A DNA stretch of 64,000 nt from Ruegeria sediminis (GTDB lineage Bacteria > Pseudomonadota > Alphaproteobacteria > Rhodobacterales > Rhodobacteraceae). The translations under genes were made by a program, and so were the position numbers. Shown here piece after piece: positions 45,404 through 53,183 of the stretch; the first letter of the stretch is position 1, and the number at the start of each line of letters is the position of its first letter. The DNA is taken from the NCBI RefSeq assembly GCF_005938215.1, contig NZ_VCPD01000001.1, positions 744,001-808,000 on the forward strand, given 5' to 3'. The notes below the pieces were generated by a model. It had not been told where the DNA came from and did not search any database. It saw only the letters and a list, made by a program, of their open reading frames with translations.

Positions 45404-46126
45404 ATGGCACGTACAGCACTCGTCACCGGCGGTTCCCGCGGCATCGGCGCAGCAATTTCCAAGGCGCTCAAGGCCGAAGGGTACAATGTCGCCGCCACCT
45501 ATGCTGGCAACGACGAAGCTGCGGCGAAATTCACCGAAGAGACCGGTATCAAGACCTATAAATGGAACGTCGCCGACTACGACGAATCGAAGGCGGGGAT
45601 CGAAAAGGTCGAAGCCGAGGTCGGCCCGATCGACGTCGTCGTCGCCAACGCGGGCATCACCCGCGACGCGCCGTTCCACAAGATGACGCCCGAGATGTGG
45701 CACCAGGTGATCGACACCAACCTGACCGGCGTGTTCAACACCGTGCATCCGGTCTGGCCCGGCATGCGCGAGCGCAAGTTCGGCCGGGTGATCGTCATCA
45801 GCTCGATCAACGGTCAGAAGGGTCAGTTCGCGCAGGTGAACTATGCCGCGACCAAGGCGGGCGATCTGGGCATCGTCAAGTCGCTGGCGCAGGAAGGCGC
45901 GCGCGCGGGCATCACTGCCAACGCCATCTGCCCCGGCTACATCGCCACCGAAATGGTGATGGCGGTTCCGGAGAAGGTGCGCGAGGCCATCATCGGCCAG
46001 ATTCCGGCCGGGCGCCTGGGCGAACCGGAAGAGATCGCGCGCTGCGTCGTGTTCCTGGCGTCGGACGACTCGCAGTTCATCAACGGCTCGACGATTTCGG
46101 CCAACGGCGCGCAGTTCTTCGCCTGA
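45404..46126 (+). CDS. phaB: Acetoacetyl-CoA reductase
   Basis: A 240-residue short-chain dehydrogenase that reduces acetoacetyl-CoA to (R)-3-hydroxybutyryl-CoA with NADPH, for PHB or the ethylmalonyl-CoA pathway. Cofactor motif TGGSRGIGAAI (8-18), ANAGITRD, and the catalytic Ser134 (ISSINGQKGQF), Tyr147 and Lys151 (YAATK). NGQKGQFGQ-type residues are a PhaB hallmark, separating it from FabG. GGAGGA precedes the ATG. A terminator follows. Confidence 0.95.
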   Translation: MARTALVTGGSRGIGAAISKALKAEGYNVAATYAGNDEAAAKFTEETGIKTYKWNVADYDESKAGIEKVEAEVGPIDVVVANAGITRDAPFHKMTPEMWHQVIDTNLTGVFNTVHPVWPGMRERKFGRVIVISSINGQKGQFAQVNYAATKAGDLGIVKSLAQEGARAGITANAICPGYIATEMVMAVPEKVREAIIGQIPAGRLGEPEEIARCVVFLASDDSQFINGSTISANGAQFFA

Positions 46127-46150
46127 TCGGGCAGCCGCCTGAAAAACATC

Positions 46151-46179
46151 GGGCCGGCCCCTCGGGACCGGCCCTTCTT
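46151..46179 (+). terminator. Terminator after phaB
   Basis: Stem GGGCCGG / CCGGCCC with an inner CCC/GGG and one bulged A (46151-46174), followed by TTCTT. It lies about 25 bases after the phaB stop. Confidence 0.65.
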
Positions 46180-46207
46180 GAATCCCGTAAGAACGCGCGC
46201 GCTGCGT

Positions 46208-46318
46208 TCAGCGGGAACCGAACAGCCAGCTCAGAGCCAGCTTGATCGCTCTGCCCCGTTCCTCATGGGCGCGCCGAAAGGCGCGGCGGGCTGCGGGATT
46301 GGTCGTCATCTCGATCAT
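46208..46318 (-). CDS. Basic small protein, 36 residues
   Basis: Short frame with the product MIEMTTNPAARRAFRRAHEE at its start and ending LALSWLFGSR. AAAGGA lies eight bases before the ATG. The pattern TNPAARRAF.RAHEERG then a hydrophobic end looks like the short, strongly conserved proteins found in many Rhodobacteraceae genomes; this is from memory. An ATG three codons downstream (46309) is also possible. It runs towards the phaB terminator. Function unknown. Confidence 0.55.
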   Translation of the reverse strand: MIEMTTNPAARRAFRRAHEERGRAIKLALSWLFGSR

Positions 46319-46431
46319 TCCAGTCATCCTTTTCACATCAGGTGGGCTTGACTTGCTTCCAACATGGCATTTGATTCAACACGAGACAAACGAGAGTTTT
46401 CCAAGGTTCAGTTCAGAATTTCTTACCCAAA

Positions 46432-47379
46432 ATGAGTGACCGCCTGCCCCCTCTGACCGCCCTGCGCGCCTTTGACGCCGCCGCCCGCCACATGTCCTTC
46501 GCCCGGGCCGCCGAAGAATTGAACGTCACGCCCGCGGCGCTGTCCTTTCAGATCAAGTCGCTGGAAGAACATCTGGGCCAGCCCCTGTTCCGCCGCCTCA
46601 ACCGGGCCGTCGAACTGACCGAGGCGGGGCGGACGCTGGCGCCGGGCGCGTCCGAAGGGTTCGCCACCCTGCAATCCGCCTGGGCCGCGACGCGCCGGCT
46701 GCAAGACACGACGACCCTTACGGTGACCGCGGGCCCGGCGCTGACCGCGAAATGGCTTGCGCCGCGCCTTTACGATTTCGCCCGGGCCCATCCCGAGATC
46801 GACCTGAGATTCTCGGCCACGCTGCGCATGATGGACCTGGAGCGTGACGACGTGGATGTAGCCATACGCTTCGGTTATGGGCCGGATGACGGCCTGTATT
46901 CGGTGCCCGTCCGCAAGGAATGGATGACGCCGGTCATGACTCCGGACCTCGCCAGGGAGTTTCCGACGCCGGAAAGCTTGAAGGACGCGCCGCTCGTCCA
47001 TGACGATTCCCTTGGCTTCCTGCGCCCGGCCTGTGACTGGCCCGCGTGGTTCCGGGCGGTGGGGATCGACTTTGTCCCGACCCACGGGGCGCATTTCTCG
47101 CATGCGGATCATGCGGTGGACGCCGCCGTTGCAGGCGTGGGCGTCACGCTGGGCCGGCGGCCGATGATCATCAAGGACCTGCTGGAGGGCCGGCTGGTCG
47201 CGCCTTTCAAGATCGCCATCGAAACCAGCGCCCGGTTCCGCTTTCTCTGCCTGCCGGGCGCCGAGACGCGGCCGCAGATCGCCGCCTTCCGCGACTGGTT
47301 CCTTGCCGAGATCGAAAAAACCGCGCATATCTCGGACGAGTTCACCATCATCCCCGTCGAGGATATTCCCCCCGCATGA
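46432..47379 (+). CDS. LysR-family transcriptional regulator (GcvA-like)
   Basis: A 315-residue LysR-type regulator. The N-terminal winged helix-turn-helix is clear (LTALRAFDAAARHMSFARAA, then ELNVTPAALSFQIKSLEEHL). The type 2 periplasmic-binding-like effector domain follows (LTVTAGPALTAKWLAPRLYD). The segment RRLNRAVELTEAG is typical of the GcvA subgroup. Inducer unknown. Its stop overlaps the start of an exporter gene (ATGA), so it probably governs that exporter, in the same operon. Confidence 0.92.
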   Translation: MSDRLPPLTALRAFDAAARHMSFARAAEELNVTPAALSFQIKSLEEHLGQPLFRRLNRAVELTEAGRTLAPGASEGFATLQSAWAATRRLQDTTTLTVTAGPALTAKWLAPRLYDFARAHPEIDLRFSATLRMMDLERDDVDVAIRFGYGPDDGLYSVPVRKEWMTPVMTPDLAREFPTPESLKDAPLVHDDSLGFLRPACDWPAWFRAVGIDFVPTHGAHFSHADHAVDAAVAGVGVTLGRRPMIIKDLLEGRLVAPFKIAIETSARFRFLCLPGAETRPQIAAFRDWFLAEIEKTAHISDEFTIIPVEDIPPA

Positions 47380-48242
47380 CCCGAACCCGCGCCACCGCCG
47401 TCGGCTTTGTCGCCGTTCTGCTTTGGGCCTTGCTGGCCTTGTTCACGGTCGGCTCCGCGCCGACACCGCCGCTGTTGCTCAATGCGATCTGCTTCAGCAT
47501 CGGCGGCGCGCTAGGGCTGATCTGGACCGCCCGCTCCGGCGGGTTGGGGCAGTTGCGGCACGTGCGCTGGACGGTCTACCTGTTCGGCACGCTGGGGCTG
47601 TTCGGCTATCACGCGCTCTATTTCTCGGCGCTGCGCATGGCCCCGGCCGCCGAGGCTGGGCTGATCGCGTATCTTTGGCCGCTGCTGATCGTCCTGTTCT
47701 CGGGCCTGCTGCCCGGCGAAGCCCTGCGCGCCGGGCACCTGTTCGGGGCGTGCCTGGGCTTCGCCGGTGCCGCGCTGATCATCACCGGCGGCGGCAGCGC
47801 CGGCTTTCAGGCGCAGTACCTTCCCGGCTATGCGCTGGCGCTGCTCTGCGCCCTGACCTGGTCAAGCTATTCGGTTCTTTCGCGCAGGCTGGGCAACACC
47901 CCCACCAGTTCCGTCGCCGTTTTCTGCGTCGCGACGGCCGTCGCGTCATGGGGGCTGCATTTCGCGGTGGAAGAGACCGTCTGGCCCGCTGGCGCCATCG
48001 GCTGGCTTTCAACCATTGCGCTGGGCCTGGGGCCGGTGGGCCTGGCGTTCTACGTTTGGGATGTGGGGGTCAAGCGGGGCGACATTCAGATCCTCGGCAC
48101 AAGCTCCTACGCGGCGCCGTTGCTGTCTACCCTGGTGCTTGTGCTGGCCGGGATCGCCGCTCCGTCCTGGACGCTGGCGATTGCGGCCCTGCTGATCACC
48201 GGCGGTGCCGCGATCGCGGCACGCGCCAGCTTCAAGCCTTAG
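47376..48242 (+). CDS. EamA/DMT-family exporter (YddG-like)
   Basis: A 288-residue membrane protein with ten hydrophobic helices in two EamA repeats (VGFVAVLLWALLALFTVG in the first; GYALALLCALTWSSYSVLSRRLG in the second). The pattern resembles aromatic amino acid exporter YddG. Four-base overlap with the upstream LysR gene suggests co-regulation. Substrate unknown. Its stop overlaps the end of the convergent small gene by four bases. Confidence 0.88.
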   Translation: MTRTRATAVGFVAVLLWALLALFTVGSAPTPPLLLNAICFSIGGALGLIWTARSGGLGQLRHVRWTVYLFGTLGLFGYHALYFSALRMAPAAEAGLIAYLWPLLIVLFSGLLPGEALRAGHLFGACLGFAGAALIITGGGSAGFQAQYLPGYALALLCALTWSSYSVLSRRLGNTPTSSVAVFCVATAVASWGLHFAVEETVWPAGAIGWLSTIALGLGPVGLAFYVWDVGVKRGDIQILGTSSYAAPLLSTLVLVLAGIAAPSWTLAIAALLITGGAAIAARASFKP

Positions 48243-48403
48243 TTGGAAAGCCGTTCGATCTCTTCCTTCAGCCGCAGTTTCTGCTTTTTCAGCTGAGCTA
48301 TGTGGAGATCGTCGATGCCTGGCGAGCGCTGGGCTTCTTCTACTTCGAGACTGAGGTTTGCGTGCTTCTTCTTCAGTTCGGTCAGATGTGCGCTCACGCT
48401 CAT
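48239..48403 (-). CDS. DUF465 (YdcH-like) coiled-coil protein
   Basis: A 54-residue helical protein (MSVSAHLTELKKKHANLSLE at the N-terminus, then LHIAQLKKQKLRLKEEIERL). The heptad-rich L..LK/KLRLKEEI pattern and length match the DUF465 family. AAGGAGGA stands before the ATG, the best ribosome-binding site in this part. Function unknown. Convergent with the exporter gene, overlapping it by four bases. Confidence 0.85.
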   Translation of the reverse strand: MSVSAHLTELKKKHANLSLEVEEAQRSPGIDDLHIAQLKKQKLRLKEEIERLSN

Positions 48404-48497
48404 GGCGATCCTCCTTCTCTTGGAACGTTACACCCGGATTTGAGCATATCGCCCTGCGCCTGTCACGCCGCATCGCGCAGATTCCGACACAAATTCT

Positions 48498-49292
48498 TCA
48501 TTTTCGGCTGATCGCTGCCGATCCGGTTCCGGGCCAGGGCAGAGCCTCCGCATCGCGGTGAACGGCGGCAATCTCGGGTCGGTAGTGGTCCTCGTCCCGC
48601 AGATGCCGGTCGCCCGTGTGCAGAATCAGGGGAAAATGAAGGCGAAAACCGGCGCGTCCGCCCTTGCGGGCCCGCAGGATCAGCAGGTCCGGCGCGCGGC
48701 CGGTGCGCGCCGCCAGAGGCAGAACCTCGACCGAGCCGAGCCGCCCTGAACAGGCCGCCAGCATGTCCGGCAGGCGTTCGATGCGCTGGATCATGTGCAG
48801 GTACCCCTTCGGCGCAAGGCGCCGGGCCGCAACCTCGATCCAGACAGGCAGGGGCGTCCGTTCGCCCAGCGCGATGCTGCGCCCCGTGTCGGTGGCCGGG
48901 CTGTGCGCGCCGGCGCGGTAATAGGGCGGATTGGCGATGACGTGATCGAACTGGCGCTGCTTCATGCCGGACGGCAGCGCCGATATGTCGCCCTCGATCA
49001 CCTCGAGGTCCTGGCCGTTTCCGGCGGCGTTGCGGCGGGCCAGATCGGCATAGGCGGGCTGCAATTCGATCCCGGTGAGGGCCAGCCCCGGCACGCGCGC
49101 GGCCAGGCACAGGATCGCCGCCCCCGCGCCGCATCCCAGTTCCAGCACGGACTGACCCGAAGCGGCAGGCACCGAAGCGGCCAGGAACACCGGGTCAACG
49201 CCCGCGCGATAGCCGTTCCGGGGCTGCCACAGCCGGATGCGTCCGCCCAGAAAGTCGTTGCGGGTCAGGTCGCTGTCGGCGAACCCGCTCAT
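48498..49292 (-). CDS. TrmN6-like tRNA/DNA N6-adenine methyltransferase
   Basis: A 264-residue SAM-dependent methyltransferase. The SAM motif is VLELGCGAGAAILCL and the catalytic motif VIANPPYY (NPPY), typical of N6-adenine methylation. The N-terminal FLGGRIRLWQPRNGYRAGVDPVFLAA matches the family of tRNA1(Val) A37 N6-methyltransferases (YfiC/TrmN6). Its ATG overlaps the end of the DUF2007 gene (ATGA). Ribosomal target enzymes of the same fold cannot be excluded. Confidence 0.88.
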   Translation of the reverse strand: MSGFADSDLTRNDFLGGRIRLWQPRNGYRAGVDPVFLAASVPAASGQSVLELGCGAGAAILCLAARVPGLALTGIELQPAYADLARRNAAGNGQDLEVIEGDISALPSGMKQRQFDHVIANPPYYRAGAHSPATDTGRSIALGERTPLPVWIEVAARRLAPKGYLHMIQRIERLPDMLAACSGRLGSVEVLPLAARTGRAPDLLILRARKGGRAGFRLHFPLILHTGDRHLRDEDHYRPEIAAVHRDAEALPWPGTGSAAISRK

Positions 49293-49504
49293 CGGCCCAG
49301 CGGAATCTCGTTGTCGCGCATCACACGCATGGCGCGATCGAAATCATCCGCGCGCACCATCAGCCGGCGGGGAAAGATCCCGATGCCGCCTTCGAGGATG
49401 CTCATATTTACGTCCATCTCAAAGCAGTCTATATCCTCGCCTTCAAGAAGAGCGGATGCAAAGGCCATGACGGTCGGATCGGTGCTGCGCAGAAGTTCTT
49501 TCAT
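49289..49504 (-). CDS. DUF2007 putative signal-transducing protein
   Basis: A 71-residue protein of the DUF2007 family: MKELLRSTDPTVMAFASALL, GEDIDCFEMDVNMS, then PRRLMVRADDFDRAMRVM. Members are small ferredoxin-like domains of unknown role. First gene of a two-gene unit with the TrmN6-like methyltransferase, four-base overlap. Divergent from ispB. Confidence 0.85.
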   Translation of the reverse strand: MKELLRSTDPTVMAFASALLEGEDIDCFEMDVNMSILEGGIGIFPRRLMVRADDFDRAMRVMRDNEIPLGR

Positions 49505-49560
49505 GGGGATGGATCTAAGGGCAAGGCGGGGCGCAAGTCGAGCCTTGTAGCAGGAGTGTG

Positions 49561-50559
49561 ATGAACATCAACGCGATTTCGAAACCGCATGAACGCCTTG
49601 CTGCAATCCTCAGCGGTGAAATGGAAGCCGTGAACGAGGTGATCCGCGTGCGCATGGCTTCGAAACATGCGCCCCGCATTCCCGAGGTGACCGCGCATCT
49701 GGTCGAGGCGGGCGGCAAGCGTTTGCGCCCGATGCTGACGCTGGCGGCGGCGCGGCTGTTCGGCTATTCCGGCGACCATCACATCCGCCTGGCCGCGACG
49801 GTCGAATTCATCCACACCGCCACCCTGCTGCATGACGATGTGGTGGACGAAAGCGGACAAAGGCGCGGGCGCCCCACCGCCAACCTGCTGTGGGACAACA
49901 AATCGAGCGTGCTGGTGGGCGACTACCTGTTTTCGCGCAGCTTCCAGCTGATGGTCGAGACCGGCTCACTGCGGGTTCTCGACATTCTTGCCAACGCCTC
50001 GGCCACGATTGCCGAGGGCGAAGTGCTGCAGATGACCGCGGCGACCGACTTGCGCACGGATGAAGCGGTCTATCTGCAGGTCGTGCGCGGCAAGACCGCG
50101 GCCCTGTTTTCCGCGGCGACCGAAGTTGGCGGCGTGATCGCCGGCGCCTCGGACGAGCAGGTCAGGGCGTTGTTCGACTATGGCGATGCGCTGGGGATCG
50201 CCTTTCAGATCGCGGACGATCTTCTGGACTATCAGGGCGACAGCAAGGCCACCGGCAAGAACGTGGGCGACGATTTCCGCGAGCGCAAGCTGACCCTGCC
50301 GGTGATCAAAGCGGTGGCGCAGGCGACGGCCGATGAGCGCACTTTCTGGGAGCGCACCATCGAGAAAGGCCGCCAGCAGGACGGCGACCTGGATCACGCG
50401 CTGGCGCTGATGCAGAAATACGGCACGCTGGATGCGACCCGCGCCGACGCCAATCGCTGGGCGGCCAAGGCCAAGGGCGCGCTGGACGTGCTGCCGGATC
50501 ACGAGATCCGAACGCTGCTGCGCGATCTGGCCGATTATGTGGTGTCGCGGCTCAATTGA
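49561..50559 (+). CDS. ispB: Polyprenyl diphosphate synthase (ubiquinone side chain)
   Basis: A 332-residue trans-prenyltransferase. It builds the long polyprenyl tail of ubiquinone, probably decaprenyl in this group. First Asp-rich motif DDVVD at 92-96 (LLHDDVVDESGQRRG), second motif DDLLD with QIADDLLDYQG, and KRLRP near 53-57. AGGAG lies four bases before the ATG; a GTG directly upstream is less likely. Farnesyl synthases are shorter. The 3' end overlaps the end of the convergent ispE by eight bases. Confidence 0.94.
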   Translation: MNINAISKPHERLAAILSGEMEAVNEVIRVRMASKHAPRIPEVTAHLVEAGGKRLRPMLTLAAARLFGYSGDHHIRLAATVEFIHTATLLHDDVVDESGQRRGRPTANLLWDNKSSVLVGDYLFSRSFQLMVETGSLRVLDILANASATIAEGEVLQMTAATDLRTDEAVYLQVVRGKTAALFSAATEVGGVIAGASDEQVRALFDYGDALGIAFQIADDLLDYQGDSKATGKNVGDDFRERKLTLPVIKAVAQATADERTFWERTIEKGRQQDGDLDHALALMQKYGTLDATRADANRWAAKAKGALDVLPDHEIRTLLRDLADYVVSRLN

Positions 50560-51370
50560 GCTGCGTCGCGCGGCACCACCAGTCCGGATACGCCGCGGCG
50601 ATTTCGTAAGCGGCCAAATGTGCGGCCTTCATCGACGGATACAGCGCGAAACAGGTTGACCCCGAACCTGACATGCGTGCCAGCAGGGCGCGCGTGGTCC
50701 GTCCCAATTCACCGAGGACATGCTCGATCTCGCGCGAAACGCCGATCGCGGAGGGCTCCAGATCGTTGCGCTGGTCACGCAGCCACTCGGCGCAATCCGC
50801 GGGCGTTTCGAGTTCGGGAATTTCGCCGGGCATCGGGGGGTTTTCGCGCGATGCCAGCGCCTTGAAGACCGGGCCGGTTGGCACCGGCACGCGGGGATTG
50901 ACCAGCAGCGCGGGCAAGGACGGCAACGCGACCGGTGCGATCTTTTCTCCGATCCCCCGCATCCTGGCCGCCCGCGCCTGCAGGCACACAGGGACGTCGG
51001 CCCCCAGGGACAGGGGAAGCGTCGCGGGGATGGCGATGCCCTGCGCGGACAGCGCCCGCAGCGTCGCGGCGGCGTCCGAAGAGCCGCCACCGATACCGGC
51101 GCCATGTGGCAGAACCTTGTTCAGTCGGATTTGACCTGTCCAGCCGAGCGCCTTCGCCGCCTTCCAGACCAGGTTGCGACTGTCCGCCGGAACGCCCTCG
51201 GCGTGTTCTCCGGTGACGGCCAGCGACAATTCCGGCCCGGGAGCGAATTCCAGGCGGTCCCCGACATCGGCAAAGACGACCAGGGAATCGAGCAGGTGAT
51301 AGCCGTCCTCGCGCTGGCCGGTCACATGCAGGGTGAGGTTGATCTTGGCGGGGGCGAAGCCCTCAACCAT
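50552..51370 (-). CDS. ispE: 4-diphosphocytidyl-2-C-methyl-D-erythritol kinase
   Basis: A 272-residue GHMP kinase of the non-mevalonate isoprenoid pathway. It phosphorylates CDP-methylerythritol. Substrate part APAKINLTLHVTGQREDGYH, ATP loop LPHGAGIGGGSSDAAA and C-terminal GSGSTCFAL are visible. The start overlaps the upstream TPR gene by eight bases, so the two are coupled. The partner ispB, also in isoprenoid synthesis, lies on the other strand, end to end. Confidence 0.96.
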   Translation of the reverse strand: MVEGFAPAKINLTLHVTGQREDGYHLLDSLVVFADVGDRLEFAPGPELSLAVTGEHAEGVPADSRNLVWKAAKALGWTGQIRLNKVLPHGAGIGGGSSDAAATLRALSAQGIAIPATLPLSLGADVPVCLQARAARMRGIGEKIAPVALPSLPALLVNPRVPVPTGPVFKALASRENPPMPGEIPELETPADCAEWLRDQRNDLEPSAIGVSREIEHVLGELGRTTRALLARMSGSGSTCFALYPSMKAAHLAAYEIAAAYPDWWCRATQLN

Positions 51371-53078
51371 CGTTGGCGACCTTCAGGGGGTCCGCCCCTT
51401 CGTCCGCCAGAACCGCGTCGAGCCCGATCTCGAGCTTGCGGCGGATCCGCTCGGGATCGGCTTCGCCGTCCGTGTCTTCGGGGTCGATGAAGGAAAGCGC
51501 CCGCTTCCACTGGAACTCGGCCTCGCGGGCGCGGCCCACGGCCCAGTAGACGTCGCCCAGGTGATCGTTGACCACCGGATCGACCGGCATCAGTTCGACG
51601 GCGCGCTCCATGTGCCCGACGGCTTCGTCATAGCGGCCCAGCCGGAACAGGACCCAGCCGAGACTGTCAACGATATAACCGCTGTCGGGCTGCGCCTTGA
51701 CCGCGCGCTGGATCATGTCCAGCGCCTCGTCCAGCTTTTCCCGCCTTTCGACCAGCGAATAGCCGAGATAGTTCAGCACCTGCGGCTGGTCCGGGTTCAG
51801 CTTCAGCGCGGCGCGGAAATCCGCCTCGGCCTTGTCCCATTGCTTCAGCCGTTCGTGGCAGATGCCGCGCGCGTAATGCAGGAACCACTGACCTCCGGAC
51901 CCTTCCTCGGTATGTTCCAGCGCAAGGTCATAGGCGCGCACGGCTTCGGCATATTTTTCCTGCTGCCGCAGAAGGTCGCCCAGCGAACTGTGCACGACGG
52001 GCAGGGTGGGATGGTCCTGCGCCAGCTTTTCCAGCACCTCGATCGCGGCGTCGGGCTTGGCCGCGCGGCGCAGCGCCTCGGCGCGCCCCAGTTCGGCGGC
52101 GTGGTAATCCGGGCTGGTCGCCGGCACCATCCTGTAGGTCGCGACCGACAGTTCGTACTGGCCAAGCTCGTCCAGCAACTCCGCGCTGAGCAGCAGGGAA
52201 TCGATGTGGTCGGGGCGCAGGAAGCTTGCCGTGCGCGCGTAGATCAGGACATAGTCGTTCGCGGCCTCTTCGTTCAGCGCCGCGCCGACCGTGAAGAATA
52301 CTTCGGCCATTCCGTCGGCGGCCGACCGGACATGGGTGAAGGGCAGCTTCTCACCGGATTCGAGCCTGTCGGCCACGCTTTTCACAGCCGGGTCCGAGCG
52401 CGTGCCGAACACCTGCGTCAGCGTTTCCAGCGCCTGCCCGTTGCGGTCGAGTTGCGACAGCACTTCGGCCCGGGCTAGCACCGCCCGGCGCGAGATCCGC
52501 GCGACCCGGCCGTCATCAGCGGCGAAGATCGCCTCGGCGCCCTCATAATCGCCGACCGACGCCAGCGCCATCGCCTTGTGATAGCGAGCAAAGTCCCGCA
52601 GGCCGTTTTCCTTGGCCACCTTGTCGAACTGGTCCAGCGCCTTCGAGACCGCGCCGCTGCCCATATGCGCCCAGGCGATGATCAGCCCGTCCACCAGCGG
52701 GCCGATACCCTGCGTTTCCGGATCGCGCGCCAGCAGTTCCTCGAACTTGCCTTCGGAAATCAGATTCGCCGCGATCACCATATGGGCGACCTGGCTGCGC
52801 AGGCCCTTGGCCTCCATCTCCTGCGCGACGGGATAGGCCCGCTGCAGCTCGCCCAGCGACAATTGCGCCAGCACCACGTTCTCCAGCAGCGTCGCGTTGC
52901 CCGGGTCCTGCGCCAGAGCCTTGGAAAAGTAGTGCGCAGCCGAGGCATAGTCGCTTTCGGACGCGGCCCGCCGCGCGGCGAGATAGGCGCCGGAACCGGA
53001 TTCCGCCGCAAGCGGCGCCGGCAGCGCGAGAACGGCTGCTATGGCGGCAATCGCCGCGTGACGAACCAAGGGAAACAC
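51363..53078 (-). CDS. Exported TPR-repeat protein
   Basis: A 571-residue tetratricopeptide protein with a signal-like start (VRHAAIAAIAAVLALPAPLAAESG) and about ten TPR motifs (for example SDYASAAHYFSKALAQDPGNATLLENV and YDEAVGHMERAVELMPVDPVVNDHLGDVYWAVG). It probably scaffolds envelope complexes. No ATG lies near the signal. A GTG at 53078 with AGGA upstream fits; an ATG 30 codons earlier would add residues from the hairpin region and is unlikely. It ends in ispE by overlap. Confidence 0.85.
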   Translation of the reverse strand: MFPLVRHAAIAAIAAVLALPAPLAAESGSGAYLAARRAASESDYASAAHYFSKALAQDPGNATLLENVVLAQLSLGELQRAYPVAQEMEAKGLRSQVAHMVIAANLISEGKFEELLARDPETQGIGPLVDGLIIAWAHMGSGAVSKALDQFDKVAKENGLRDFARYHKAMALASVGDYEGAEAIFAADDGRVARISRRAVLARAEVLSQLDRNGQALETLTQVFGTRSDPAVKSVADRLESGEKLPFTHVRSAADGMAEVFFTVGAALNEEAANDYVLIYARTASFLRPDHIDSLLLSAELLDELGQYELSVATYRMVPATSPDYHAAELGRAEALRRAAKPDAAIEVLEKLAQDHPTLPVVHSSLGDLLRQQEKYAEAVRAYDLALEHTEEGSGGQWFLHYARGICHERLKQWDKAEADFRAALKLNPDQPQVLNYLGYSLVERREKLDEALDMIQRAVKAQPDSGYIVDSLGWVLFRLGRYDEAVGHMERAVELMPVDPVVNDHLGDVYWAVGRAREAEFQWKRALSFIDPEDTDGEADPERIRRKLEIGLDAVLADEGADPLKVANDG

Positions 53079-53137
53079 CGAAATCCTGCCTTCTTCATTC
53101 TTACCCGGAGGACAAGCTAGGCCGTCGGTGACCAAGA

Positions 53138-53172
53138 GGCAATGGCAGAGCGGTAACAGCTCTGCCATTGCC
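53138..53172 (-). terminator. Hairpin terminator after the ETF-QO gene
   Basis: Perfect 14-bp arms GGCAATGGCAGAGC and GCTCTGCCATTGCC with a seven-base loop. It begins about 12 bases after the ETF-QO stop on the minus strand. The downstream tail TCTTGG is only weakly T-rich. Confidence 0.65.
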
Positions 53173-53183
53173 CGGTTTTCTGC

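Noticed and set aside
53078..53168. ATG start at 53168 for the TPR protein
   Set aside because: The added residues derive from the hairpin terminator region and disturb the signal peptide. The GTG at 53078 fits better.
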